This document shows positions 9,352 through 18,265 of a stretch of DNA of 44,120 bases, one piece after another; the first letter of the stretch is position 1, and each line of letters begins with the position of its first letter. This DNA comes from CAYFPO01 sp964345035 (GTDB lineage: Bacteria; Fidelibacterota; Marinisomatia; SCGC-AAA003-L08; GCA-002704045), in the NCBI GenBank assembly GCA_964345035.1, contig CAYFPO010000019.1:1-44120 (forward strand), in the 5' to 3' direction. Under the pieces are notes generated by a model, which did no database searches, was not told the DNA's origin, and was given only the letters and a program-made list of their open reading frames with translations. The translations under genes and the position numbers were made by a program.

Positions 9352-9430
9352 ACTCCTCTAATATAAACCAGACCAAAATCAGCACTCCTTCGAAAAAAAA
9401 CATTTTCGATTAAATTATTTACATTTTTCC

Positions 9431-9480
9431 TTGCATGTTAGTGGGGAAAAGGAATAGTATTGTGGGTAGAAGTGGGGAAG
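9431..9480 (+). promoter_or_regulatory. dcw promoter region with MraZ operator (TGGGN direct repeats)
   Basis: Three TGGGN repeats on the plus strand lie at 9442 (TGGGG), 9463 (TGGGT) and 9473 (TGGGG), that is 21 and 10 bases apart, so all fall on one face of the helix with a degenerate slot (GAATA) at 9452. This is the known arrangement of MraZ binding boxes upstream of mraZ in other bacteria. A possible promoter is TTGCAT (9431-9436), 18 bases, TAGTAT (9455-9460); in that case the degenerate slot coincides with the -10 box. The repeats are seen directly, while the promoter assignment is an inference. Confidence 0.75.
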
Positions 9481-9515
9481 ATTCCCAAGCTTTTACTAAG
9501 TGCGACTAATAATTT

Positions 9516-9980
9516 ATGACAAATTTGAATATATCTTTCACAGGGGAATATAGGTTTGCAATTGACCAAAAAGGTCGTTTGAATATCCCAGCAAAATTCC
9601 GAAAAGCATTGGATCCGGTTAATGATCGGACATTTGTCATCACTAGAGGATTTGACCCATGTTTGTTAGTGTATCCCATCGAAGAATGGAGTGAAGTCGA
9701 GAATCAACTGTCTTTATTAAGTTCTATAAAAAATAAGGATCGAAATTTTGTACGTTCAATTGTACGATTTGCAACATATTCGCAATACGACGGTCAGGGA
9801 AGAATCCAGATTCCAGAACCTTTATTGCAGTTTGGTAACATAAAAAAAGATGTTGTAATAATCGGTATGATTAAAAAAATTGAATTATGGAGTCCTGAAG
9901 AATTAGATAAAATTGATATGAAGAATACACAGGACATTGATAATAATTTTGAAGATTTAGCCAATGAAATTAATTTTTAA
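9516..9980 (+). CDS. mraZ: Transcriptional regulator MraZ
   Basis: DNA-binding regulator of the division and cell wall cluster that it heads. It has two tandem SpoVT-AbrB-like (swapped-hairpin) repeats: the first contains FTGEYRFAIDQKGRLNIPAKFR (residues about 8-29) and the second QYDGQGRIQIPEPLL (about 90-104). The 154-aa length is normal. The upstream 10-bp-phased TGGGN repeats are its expected autoregulatory operator. The ATG at 9516 has no clear Shine-Dalgarno sequence, but it is the only start that retains the complete first repeat. rsmH follows after five bases. Confidence 0.96.
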   Translation: MTNLNISFTGEYRFAIDQKGRLNIPAKFRKALDPVNDRTFVITRGFDPCLLVYPIEEWSEVENQLSLLSSIKNKDRNFVRSIVRFATYSQYDGQGRIQIPEPLLQFGNIKKDVVIIGMIKKIELWSPEELDKIDMKNTQDIDNNFEDLANEINF

Positions 9981-9985
9981 ATCAA

Positions 9986-10918
9986 TTGACAACTATCCCC
10001 CACATTCCGGTAATGAAGGAACAGGTATTACAATATCTGATCTCAGATCCTGCAGGGATTTATATAGACGGGACATTAGGTGCAGGGGGACATTCCTATG
10101 GAATATTGGAAAAACTGAATCCATCGGGTCTATTAATCGGAATAGATGCCGATGAAAATGTATTACAACCCACACACATCCAACTTTCAGTTTATTCACG
10201 CAACCAATACTCCCTGCACCACTCCAATTTTTGTGAGTTTCCGAAAATACTTGAAAAACTTGGAATCCGTCAGGTGACGGGTATCCTCCTGGATCTTGGT
10301 TTGTCCTCAATGGAATTGGACACTGCTTCCCGGGGGTTTTCATTCCAGGCCAGCGGTCCGCTTGATATGCGGTTTGATACTTCTCAATCACTCACAGCCA
10401 AACAACTACTCAATCAATCATCCAAAAAAACATTATCCCAAATCATCCGTACATACGGAGAAGAGAAATACCACAAGAAAATATCCGATTCCATCGTCAC
10501 ATTTGCTGAACGGGATGAAATGAATACTACATTTGACTTAAAAAGGGCAGTAGAAAAAGTTGTGTCCGGTAAGTTGATCAATAAAACGCTTGCGCGGGTG
10601 TTTCAGTCTATTCGGATCGCTGTTAACAGTGAGCTTGAAAAATTATCTGAAACTTTAGAAAAAGCAGTGAAATATTTAATTTCCGGGGGTAGGCTGGTGG
10701 TAATATCCTATCATTCCTTAGAAGACAGGATCGTGAAACAATTTTTCAGAGATGCAGCTAAAAACTGTATCTGTCCACCGGAATTTCCCGTGTGTAAATG
10801 TAATATCTCCCCCACTCTCAAAATTATATCAAAAAAACCATTGGTTCCTGGTGATATTGAAATCAAAGAAAACCCAAAATCCCGTAGTGCAAAATTACGG
10901 GCAGCGGAACGGATATGA
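9986..10918 (+). CDS. rsmH: 16S rRNA (cytosine(1402)-N(4))-methyltransferase RsmH
   Basis: SAM-dependent enzyme (formerly MraW) that methylates N4 of C1402 in 16S rRNA. The N-terminus TTIPHIPVMKE matches the family's conserved HxPV motif, and the SAM-binding segment DGTLGAGGHS is at 28-37. The C-terminal half has ISYHSLEDRIVKQFF and the closing segment KSRSAKLRAAER. The start must be the TTG at 9986-9988, five bases after the mraZ stop; the first in-frame ATG (10013) would remove the conserved HIPV residues. The stop overlaps the ftsL start (ATGA). The length of 310 aa is normal. Confidence 0.96.
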   Translation: MTTIPHIPVMKEQVLQYLISDPAGIYIDGTLGAGGHSYGILEKLNPSGLLIGIDADENVLQPTHIQLSVYSRNQYSLHHSNFCEFPKILEKLGIRQVTGILLDLGLSSMELDTASRGFSFQASGPLDMRFDTSQSLTAKQLLNQSSKKTLSQIIRTYGEEKYHKKISDSIVTFAERDEMNTTFDLKRAVEKVVSGKLINKTLARVFQSIRIAVNSELEKLSETLEKAVKYLISGGRLVVISYHSLEDRIVKQFFRDAAKNCICPPEFPVCKCNISPTLKIISKKPLVPGDIEIKENPKSRSAKLRAAERI

Positions 10919-11214
10919 ACAGAAGACGGAGTCATAAGTCAAAAATCAAAATCGGGAATATTGCATTTCTACTTATTATAGGTACTGTCACTGCACTGAC
11001 ATATCTGAAATTGAAAAATGGCTGTATAGATTTATATAAAAATAACAATATGTTGAGAAAAAAGCTGTCCTTTTATGAAGTTGATATTGAAAATCTGACG
11101 AGTAAGGTTATCAGTCTGAAAAGGGCGGACAGAATACGGAAAGTTGCAGAGGATCAACTGGGAATGTATTATCCTGAACCTGAATCATTAGATGTGATAA
11201 TATCCGATTCATGA
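10915..11214 (+). CDS. ftsL: Cell division protein FtsL (putative)
   Basis: Small bitopic divisome protein expected to form a complex with FtsQ and DivIC/FtsB. The sequence shows a basic N-terminus (MNRRRSHKSK), one transmembrane helix (about 14-32) and a periplasmic coiled-coil-like stretch (about 38-75) followed by the RIRKVAEDQLGMYYPEPE motif, which is typical of FtsL proteins. Primary sequence in this family is weakly conserved, so the name relies on topology, the C-terminal motif and the position between rsmH and ftsI. It overlaps rsmH by four bases (ATGA) and ftsI by four bases. Confidence 0.88.
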   Translation: MNRRRSHKSKIKIGNIAFLLIIGTVTALTYLKLKNGCIDLYKNNNMLRKKLSFYEVDIENLTSKVISLKRADRIRKVAEDQLGMYYPEPESLDVIISDS

Positions 11215-12986
11215 ACAGATTTTATAAATCAAGCAGAAAAAGAATTAACGTTGTTATTTACAGTATTATCTGTATTTGGGGGCTTGTATTTGTTCGATTG
11301 TTCTATATTCAGATTATTCAGCACAATTCCTTTGAAAATATCGTGAATAAACAAACTAAGATCTCTAAAAAATCAACTGGGGACAGAGGAATCATTTCAG
11401 ATCGGAATCATATTCCCCTCACCCAAAATATAAATCGATATACGTTTTGGGTAAATACAGTAGACAATGATATGGACATTCCCGGAATTGCTTTGATGTT
11501 TTCTGAGGTTTTCGAGAAACCTGTAGATGTGTATTTCCAAAAGATCAGGCAAATATCTTCATATAATGTTCTTGAAAAAGATATTAAGGAGGCTGATTGC
11601 ACACAAATTCTTCAAGGGAAAAAATTGAAGGGATTGAATATAGAAAAGACAGTGCGCCGGTATTATCCGTATTCGAACCTTGCCGCACAATTGATTGGAT
11701 ATACTGATCTAAACAATTTCGGAGTAATTGGGATAGAATCCAGATTTAATCAAATATTAACCGGTAAAACTAAGCCCGTAGTATTAAATCATAAAGGTAT
11801 GCCCAGTCTTCAAATTGATAATGAACTGCCTGAAAGTGGTTCGGATATTATATTGACAATAGATATTGAAATGCAGACAATTCTCCAGGATGAGCTCAAC
11901 AGACGTTTAAGAATGACTGATGCAATTTCTGCAAATGGTGTTATTCTTGATCCCTACTCCGGGGAAATATTGGCTATGGCAACAGTTCCCAGTTTAGATT
12001 TGAATAGATATCAAAATTTTCCGGTGAGTCATCAAGTCAATAAAGTCATCAGTGATGTGTATGAACCGGGATCTACCTTTAAAATAATTGCCATGGCTGG
12101 CAAATTGGAGTCTGGTTTGGTAGATTCTCCTGCAATATATGATTGTGAAAATGGTTCGTTCACTTTCTATAATAAAATATTCAAAGACCACGAAAAACAC
12201 AATGAATTATCACTTGCTGAAATACTTATGTATTCCAGCAATATTGGAATGATCAAAATTGCAAATGAAATTGGTGATAAAAATGTATTCCATTACACAC
12301 GACAATTTGGATTCGGTAGCCCGACGGGTGTGTCACTTCCCGGTGAATCAAACGGAATTGTAAACTCACTTTCCAGATGGTCAGGCATTAGTGGTCCTGA
12401 GATTGCAATAGGCCAGGAGATTGCTGTAAATAATCTTCAATTGGCAATGGCTTATTGTGCTGTAGCTAATGGTGGTTATCTCCTCAAACCACAGATAATT
12501 AAAGAAATAAATTGTTCTGATTGGTACAGATATCAAAATCAACCTCAGCTGGTAAGAAAATGTATATTAAGTGAGACATCTGAAAAATTATTGTCAATGC
12601 TGAATGATGTTGTTACTCAGGGAACTGGAGCAGAAGCCGGAATTCCAGGATTTCATATAGCCGGTAAAACCGGTACAGCACAAAAGGTAGTTGATGGAAA
12701 ATATTCGGATGAGAATTTTATTTCTTCATTTGCAGCTATTTTCCCTGCTGAAAATCCGAGATATGTCTGTATTGTATCTGTAGATTCACCAGATTACACA
12801 CGTGGGTATCATTGGGGCAGCCAAACTGCGGCACCAATTGTCAAAAGAATATTCGAGAGAATTATTTTCCGGGAAGATAAAAAGAAATCAGATCCGGGAA
12901 GTCACTTCATTTTTGCCAATACAGCTAATGGTAAAAAAGACTCAAATCCTGAAGTCGTTGGTAAGTCAAATATCCTATGGAATTAA
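11211..12986 (+). CDS. ftsI: Peptidoglycan D,D-transpeptidase FtsI (PBP3-type, no PASTA domain)
   Basis: Septal class B penicillin-binding protein that crosslinks new peptidoglycan at the division site. One N-terminal membrane helix (about 12-34) precedes the dimerisation/pedestal domain and the transpeptidase domain. The active-site motifs are complete: S288-T-F-K291 (nucleophile Ser288), S342-S-N344 and K486-T-G488. At 591 aa it has no room for PASTA repeats, unlike Gram-positive PBP2x and some related proteins. The ATG at 11211 overlaps the ftsL stop by four bases, and the 3' end overlaps murE by ten bases. It pairs functionally with FtsW encoded in the same cluster. Confidence 0.96.
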   Translation: MNRFYKSSRKRINVVIYSIICIWGLVFVRLFYIQIIQHNSFENIVNKQTKISKKSTGDRGIISDRNHIPLTQNINRYTFWVNTVDNDMDIPGIALMFSEVFEKPVDVYFQKIRQISSYNVLEKDIKEADCTQILQGKKLKGLNIEKTVRRYYPYSNLAAQLIGYTDLNNFGVIGIESRFNQILTGKTKPVVLNHKGMPSLQIDNELPESGSDIILTIDIEMQTILQDELNRRLRMTDAISANGVILDPYSGEILAMATVPSLDLNRYQNFPVSHQVNKVISDVYEPGSTFKIIAMAGKLESGLVDSPAIYDCENGSFTFYNKIFKDHEKHNELSLAEILMYSSNIGMIKIANEIGDKNVFHYTRQFGFGSPTGVSLPGESNGIVNSLSRWSGISGPEIAIGQEIAVNNLQLAMAYCAVANGGYLLKPQIIKEINCSDWYRYQNQPQLVRKCILSETSEKLLSMLNDVVTQGTGAEAGIPGFHIAGKTGTAQKVVDGKYSDENFISSFAAIFPAENPRYVCIVSVDSPDYTRGYHWGSQTAAPIVKRIFERIIFREDKKKSDPGSHFIFANTANGKKDSNPEVVGKSNILWN

Positions 12987-14419
12987 CTCAAGTATTAAAA
13001 GATATAAAATTTAAGGGAAATCCTGATAATCGGGAAATTCGAAGTATTTCTCACGACTCGAGACATGTTAATGACGGTGCTTTATTTATTGCAATTTCCG
13101 GTGGTCATGCAGACGGACACGATTTTATAGATGACGCAATTCAAAGTGGTGCAGTTGCCATATTGTCTAATGGGAGAAATGTGAAAGTGAAGGAGGTACC
13201 GCTAATAAGGGTAAAAGATCCAAGAGCTGCAATGTCACATATTTCAGCGAATTTTTACAACCATCCGTCCAGAAAAATGAAAATCGCAGGAGTTACAGGT
13301 ACGAATGGAAAAACATCAATCACTCACATTGTTAATTCTATACTTACAGCGTCGGGGAAGAAATGTGGTACTCTTGGTACTTTGGGATTTGTCACACCAT
13401 CTGGTATAATCAGTACGGGTTTCACTACACCTGAGTCGGTGGAAGTGCAGCATTTACTCAGCATTTTGTTAAATGGCGGAATCGATCATGCAGTGATGGA
13501 AATTTCATCTCATGCATTAGAATTCAACCGTGTAGATGATGTAGATGTAGATGTTGCGGTGTTTACTAACCTTACCCCGGAGCATTTGGATTTTCACGGT
13601 AATATGAATACTTATTTTCAGGCAAAATTAAAATTATTCAAAAAACTGCCTGCCGAAAAAAAAGGAGTTATAAACGTTGATGACCCCTGTGGAATGAAAA
13701 TACGTGCACAAACTAACGCAGAAATTATATCATTCGGGTTTGATAAAACAGCCGATATCCATCCTGTTAAGGTGCATTATTCGCTAGATGGTATTGCAGC
13801 CAATTTAAAAGTTAAAAATAGGAATTTGAAGGTAGAATCTCCATTAATTGGTGATTACAATCTTTCCAATATTATGGCATCTGTTGGTGTAGGTATTGCG
13901 TTTGATTTATCTCTTAAAGATATCAGAAGTGGAATTGAACAGTTAGAATTAATCCCCGGCAGAATGGAAAAAATACAGACATCACTCCAGGGAGATTTTT
14001 TTGTGGATTATGCGCACACTCCTGATGCATTTACCAAAATATTCCATACAGTTGAAAATTTAATACAAGGGAAAAAGGAGATTATTACTGTATTTGGTTG
14101 CGGTGGTGATAGAGATGCAGAAAAAAGACCCGTAATGGCAGGAATCGCGGAAAATTTTTCTGACTATGTTTTTGTTACTTCTGATAATCCCCGATCAGAA
14201 AAATTGGAAGATATTATTAATGATATTTGTGTAGGATTTAAAAAGACAAACCATTCTGTTGTATTTAATCGAAAAGAAGCGATTCACCAGGCAATTCACA
14301 AATCACATAAAGATTCAGTTATACTGCTGCTTGGTAAAGGTCGTGATGATTATGAAATTATAGGGCAAGAAAAATTATTTCATAGTGATATTAAAACTGT
14401 TGAAAATTATGCTGGATGA
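12977..14419 (+). CDS. murE: UDP-MurNAc-L-Ala-D-Glu:meso-diaminopimelate ligase MurE
   Basis: Cytoplasmic Mur ligase that adds the third residue of the murein stem peptide. ATP-binding loop GTNGKTS is at 108-114, and the central domain has the MEISSHAL and DYAHTPD segments. The DNPR motif at 403-406 is the accepted marker for meso-diaminopimelate rather than lysine, so this organism probably has DAP-type peptidoglycan. The 480-aa length is normal. Its ATG lies ten bases inside the end of ftsI, and its stop overlaps the next ORF start (ATGA), consistent with coupled translation through the cluster. Confidence 0.97.
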   Translation: MELTQVLKDIKFKGNPDNREIRSISHDSRHVNDGALFIAISGGHADGHDFIDDAIQSGAVAILSNGRNVKVKEVPLIRVKDPRAAMSHISANFYNHPSRKMKIAGVTGTNGKTSITHIVNSILTASGKKCGTLGTLGFVTPSGIISTGFTTPESVEVQHLLSILLNGGIDHAVMEISSHALEFNRVDDVDVDVAVFTNLTPEHLDFHGNMNTYFQAKLKLFKKLPAEKKGVINVDDPCGMKIRAQTNAEIISFGFDKTADIHPVKVHYSLDGIAANLKVKNRNLKVESPLIGDYNLSNIMASVGVGIAFDLSLKDIRSGIEQLELIPGRMEKIQTSLQGDFFVDYAHTPDAFTKIFHTVENLIQGKKEIITVFGCGGDRDAEKRPVMAGIAENFSDYVFVTSDNPRSEKLEDIINDICVGFKKTNHSVVFNRKEAIHQAIHKSHKDSVILLLGKGRDDYEIIGQEKLFHSDIKTVENYAG

Positions 14420-15759
14420 GAGTCAAAATTCAGGAAAATGATGCATTTAGGCGCATGATAACAAAATTATACGATTTCAATTCAATCAATAATCTGAACG
14501 GATTAAGTATTGATTCCCGGAAAATCCAAAAAGGTGATATCTTTATCCCATTAAAAGGGGATAATGTAGATGGGCATCACTTTATAAGAGACGCTCTGGA
14601 TAAAGGTGCAAGTCTTGTTTTTTCTGAACAAAATAATGATGAAAACCAAAAAATAATTCCTGTTCGGTCAACTTTAAAAACTCTTGGTACAATTGCAGCA
14701 AACTGGCGGAGTACATTCACTGGTTCTATTATTGGCATTACCGGATCAAACGGGAAAACTACGACCAAAGATTTAATTGCAGCTATATTATCTAATAAAT
14801 TTCAATGTACTCACACTGAAGGTAATCTTAATAGCACAATTGGATTGCCATTATCATTGATTTCAATGAGTACTGACAAAGATAAATACATTCTGGAAAT
14901 GGGTTCTGGATCCCCGGGGGAAATTCGCTATCTGTGTGAACTATCTCAACCTGAGGTTGGGCTGATCACTAATATCACAGAAGCACATATACAATATTTT
15001 GACACAGTAGAAAATATTTTACTGGAAAAATCTGCATTGTTTAATTCCTTGCCGGAAAATGGCACAGCATTTTTAAATCTTGATGACCCCTATTTATCAA
15101 AATTGACCCCATCATGCAATACAATCACTTATAGCTTTAATTCTGACTCAGATTTTCATGGTAAATACTCAATTAATTCTGACAAAGTAAGAGTGCTGGA
15201 AGTTAATGGGATTGAAATTAAAGTTCCCTACGGTGGTGCGGAGATGGCACAGAATATATTAGGGGCATTCTCTGTCTCTTCATACCTAGGAATTGAGGAT
15301 TCACTTATTATAGATGCTGTGGAATCCTTTAATGCACCTTCAGGAAGGGGACAATTATTTCATTACAAGGAATATACTATTATAGATGATACTTATAATG
15401 CAAATCCTGCATCTGTAAAAGCCGGTATAGATCAATTATCAAATATTCCTAAAGCAGTAAGAAGAATAGCGATCATAGGTGATATGCTGGAACTTGGTGA
15501 AGGGAGTGAAAACCATCACAGTGCATTGGGTGAATACATATCAGAAAAACGAATTGATGCAGTATTTGGCTACGGTTATTTGACAAAATTTATGACAGAC
15601 ACTCTCAATAAGTTGGGTGTGGAATCAAGACACTTTACAGACCAACTGGAATTAACACATCAGTTGGAACAATTTATTCAACCAGGTGATATTCTATATT
15701 TTAAAGGTTCCAGAAGTATGCAAATGGAAAACATCATCAAGGAGTTGTTTACAGACTGA
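14416..15759 (+). CDS. murF: UDP-MurNAc-tripeptide:D-alanyl-D-alanine ligase MurF
   Basis: Adds D-Ala-D-Ala to complete the UDP-MurNAc-pentapeptide. The P-loop ITGSNGKTTTK is at about 108-118, the N-terminal uridine-binding part contains SIDSRKIQKGDIFIPLKG (about 31-48), and the downstream DDTYNANPAS and GDMLELG segments are characteristic of MurF. The start is ATG 14416, which overlaps the murE stop by four bases; an internal ATG at 14455 is also possible, as the first 13 residues are not clearly conserved. The length of 447 aa is normal. No ddl gene is present in this cluster, so D-Ala-D-Ala must be made elsewhere. Confidence 0.96.
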   Translation: MRVKIQENDAFRRMITKLYDFNSINNLNGLSIDSRKIQKGDIFIPLKGDNVDGHHFIRDALDKGASLVFSEQNNDENQKIIPVRSTLKTLGTIAANWRSTFTGSIIGITGSNGKTTTKDLIAAILSNKFQCTHTEGNLNSTIGLPLSLISMSTDKDKYILEMGSGSPGEIRYLCELSQPEVGLITNITEAHIQYFDTVENILLEKSALFNSLPENGTAFLNLDDPYLSKLTPSCNTITYSFNSDSDFHGKYSINSDKVRVLEVNGIEIKVPYGGAEMAQNILGAFSVSSYLGIEDSLIIDAVESFNAPSGRGQLFHYKEYTIIDDTYNANPASVKAGIDQLSNIPKAVRRIAIIGDMLELGEGSENHHSALGEYISEKRIDAVFGYGYLTKFMTDTLNKLGVESRHFTDQLELTHQLEQFIQPGDILYFKGSRSMQMENIIKELFTD

Positions 15760-16889
15760 TGTTTTACCATTTATTATATCCACTTCGGGATACTATTTCA
15801 GGATTTAATATTTTTCAGTACATTTCTTTTCGTGCAGCAGGTGCGGCAATGACTGCATTGATAATAAGTTTCCTACTCGGGCCCAAAATTATCCGCACAC
15901 TCCACAATCATCAAATAGGCGAAATTATTCGCTCCTATGGGCCTGACTCCCACCATAGAAAGCAAGGCACTCCAACCATGGGGGGGATAATTGTTTTAAC
16001 AGCAATTATCCTCCCTACTATCCTCTGGGCACGGTTGGACCATACCTACATCCTACTGATAACAGCAGCAACTATTTGGATGGGAGCTATTGGATTTCTG
16101 GATGATTATTTAAAAATTATTAAACAATATTCAAAAGGATTAATTGCAAGATACAAGCTGATCGGTCAGATTGGACTTGGTTTGATTATCGGATTCATAC
16201 TATTCAATTTTCCTGAAAAAGAAGTTTTGAAATCAGCAACTGCAATACCATTTATTGCTCATAATGGAATCACATTTGATATTACAAATGGTGTTCTTGA
16301 TTTGAATTTACTTTATATTCCATTGGTCATATTTGTGATAACGGGAACTTCCAATGCTGTGAACTTAACTGACGGATTGGATGGTTTAGCCACAGGGTTA
16401 GTTGCGATTGCAACCTTAACGTTTGGTGCAATTGCCTATGCAAGCGGAAGGTTTGATTACAGCGATTATCTCAACATAATATATCTACCCGGAGCCGGTG
16501 AATTATTTGTTTTCTGTCTTGCTATGGCCGGTGCCTGTGTTGGATTTCTTTGGTATAATGCTCATCCTGCTAAAATTTTTATGGGTGACACAGGATCACT
16601 CGCATTGGGTGCCAGTTTAGGTACGCTTGCTGTCCTGCTAAAAAAGGAGATTTGGTTATTAATAATCGGAGGTGTTTTTGTAGCGGAATCACTATCAGTA
16701 ATGATTCAGATTGGGTATTTCAGATATACCAAAAAGAAATTTGGCGAGGGTAAACGATTTTTCAAAATGGCACCCATCCACCATCATTTTGAACTTAAAG
16801 GATGGAATGAAAACCACGTGGTTGTCAGGTTCTGGATAATTGGCATTTTATTAGCTTTAATAACATTAACAACATTCAAAGTGCAATGA
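15759..16889 (+). CDS. mraY: Phospho-N-acetylmuramoyl-pentapeptide-transferase MraY
   Basis: Integral membrane enzyme that moves phospho-MurNAc-pentapeptide onto undecaprenyl phosphate, making lipid I. The family signatures are clear: KQGTPTMGG near 68-76, GFLDDYLK with Asp115/Asp116, NLTDGLDGLA, FMGDTGSLALG and the basic segment FKMAPIHHHFELKGW near the C-terminus. About ten transmembrane helices are visible. Length 376 aa is normal. The start ATG at 15759 shares its first base with the murF stop region, and the stop overlaps murD by four bases. The product's carrier is recycled by the uppP product encoded further along the window. Confidence 0.97.
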   Translation: MFYHLLYPLRDTISGFNIFQYISFRAAGAAMTALIISFLLGPKIIRTLHNHQIGEIIRSYGPDSHHRKQGTPTMGGIIVLTAIILPTILWARLDHTYILLITAATIWMGAIGFLDDYLKIIKQYSKGLIARYKLIGQIGLGLIIGFILFNFPEKEVLKSATAIPFIAHNGITFDITNGVLDLNLLYIPLVIFVITGTSNAVNLTDGLDGLATGLVAIATLTFGAIAYASGRFDYSDYLNIIYLPGAGELFVFCLAMAGACVGFLWYNAHPAKIFMGDTGSLALGASLGTLAVLLKKEIWLLIIGGVFVAESLSVMIQIGYFRYTKKKFGEGKRFFKMAPIHHHFELKGWNENHVVVRFWIIGILLALITLTTFKVQ

Positions 16890-18265
16890 TAAATCTGGAT
16901 AAGATAAAAAATCAAGATTGGTCCAACACCAAAATTTCCATACTTGGTGCAGGTAAAAGTGGATTGGCTGCTGCTAATTTATGTGGTAAGATCGGCGCAG
17001 ATCCTTTTATCAGTGAATTAAATGACTCCCCTCTTGTTAAGCAATCAGTGATACAATATGAGTACGAATTGGGCGGGCATACAGATAAAGTATTGGATTC
17101 AGAATTATTGGTTATCAGCCCTGGCATTCCTGATGATATTGATATTGTGAGAAAATGTAAAAATAATGGAATTCCCATTGTGAGCGAGATTGAATTTGCA
17201 TCATGGTTTACTGAATCACCAATTATTGCAGTTACCGGTTCAAATGGAAAATCAACCACTGTCAATTTAATCCACCAAATGTTTAAAACTGCCGGAAAGA
17301 AATCACTTTTAGGTGGAAATTTTGATATTCCTTTTTCAGAATTGGTTTTGGAAGAATTCAATCATCCAAATACAGAATTGACCTTTATCCTTGAAGTCAG
17401 CAGTTTTCAATTGGAACATATTTATCATTTTAATCCGCTTATATCTGTTATCCTGAATATTTCACCTGATCACCTTGACCGTTATGACAGTATGGAATCA
17501 TATTTACGGGCAAAGTTAAACATTGCCAAAAATCTCCGAGAGCCTGGCTGGCTAATTTATAATTCTGGTGATATCCTCCTTAGTAATCAACTCCACGATT
17601 ACGATCGGGTTCTCCCGTTCTCCCGGAATTATTGCCACCAGGCTCTCCTCTCCCTGAATGAAACAAAAGTGTATTCAGGCGATCCAACAAATAAAAATGT
17701 ACTTTTTTACCTTAAGGAAATTAAACTACCCGGTGATCATAATCTGGAGAATATCCTTGCTGCAGGTACTGCCGCATTAAAATATGGGATTGATGGAAAT
17801 AAAATACGGAATGCCATTGGAAATTTCACTTCTCTCCCCCATAGGATGGAATTTGTATCACAAGTAGGAGGTGTTACCATTTATAATGATTCCAAGGCGA
17901 CAAATTTATCATCAGCAATATCTGCTATTAACTGTATTCCGGAGAAATTAATCTTAATCCTCGGGGGTCAAGATAAGGGTGATACGGACTTTACTTCACT
18001 TCTTCCCTATCTTATGACTAAAACTAAAACTGTCATCTCTTATGGCAATGGAGGGGAGAAAATAAAAAACGACCTTCAACATGCAATTTCAGTTAATTAT
18101 TTTCCCAATTTTGGGGAAGCCGTAACAAAAGCATTAGACATCTCCAAATCTGGTGATACAATTCTTCTTGCTCCTGCATGTGCAAGTTTCGATCAATTTG
18201 ATAATTATGAAGACCGGGGAAACTGTTTTAAATCCATCATTTTAGATCATTTGAAAATCAAATGA
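16886..18265 (+). CDS. murD: UDP-N-acetylmuramoyl-L-alanine:D-glutamate ligase MurD
   Basis: Mur ligase adding D-glutamate to UDP-MurNAc-L-Ala in the cytoplasm. It has the N-terminal Rossmann-like glycine motif GAGKSGLAAA (21-30), the ATP-binding TGSNGKSTT (117-125), and the C-terminal ligase domain with NDSKATN and the APACASFDQFDNYEDRG signature that is specific to MurD. The 459-aa length is as expected. The ATG at 16886 overlaps the mraY stop by four bases and the end overlaps ftsW by four bases. Confidence 0.97.
   Translation: MINLDKIKNQDWSNTKISILGAGKSGLAAANLCGKIGADPFISELNDSPLVKQSVIQYEYELGGHTDKVLDSELLVISPGIPDDIDIVRKCKNNGIPIVSEIEFASWFTESPIIAVTGSNGKSTTVNLIHQMFKTAGKKSLLGGNFDIPFSELVLEEFNHPNTELTFILEVSSFQLEHIYHFNPLISVILNISPDHLDRYDSMESYLRAKLNIAKNLREPGWLIYNSGDILLSNQLHDYDRVLPFSRNYCHQALLSLNETKVYSGDPTNKNVLFYLKEIKLPGDHNLENILAAGTAALKYGIDGNKIRNAIGNFTSLPHRMEFVSQVGGVTIYNDSKATNLSSAISAINCIPEKLILILGGQDKGDTDFTSLLPYLMTKTKTVISYGNGGEKIKNDLQHAISVNYFPNFGEAVTKALDISKSGDTILLAPACASFDQFDNYEDRGNCFKSIILDHLKIK

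Noticed and set aside
9390..9409. Hairpin TCGAAAA/TTTTCGA after rodZ as a terminator
   Set aside because: The stem is short and AT-rich, has no G/C-rich top and no T run after it; readthrough from rodZ towards mraZ cannot be judged.
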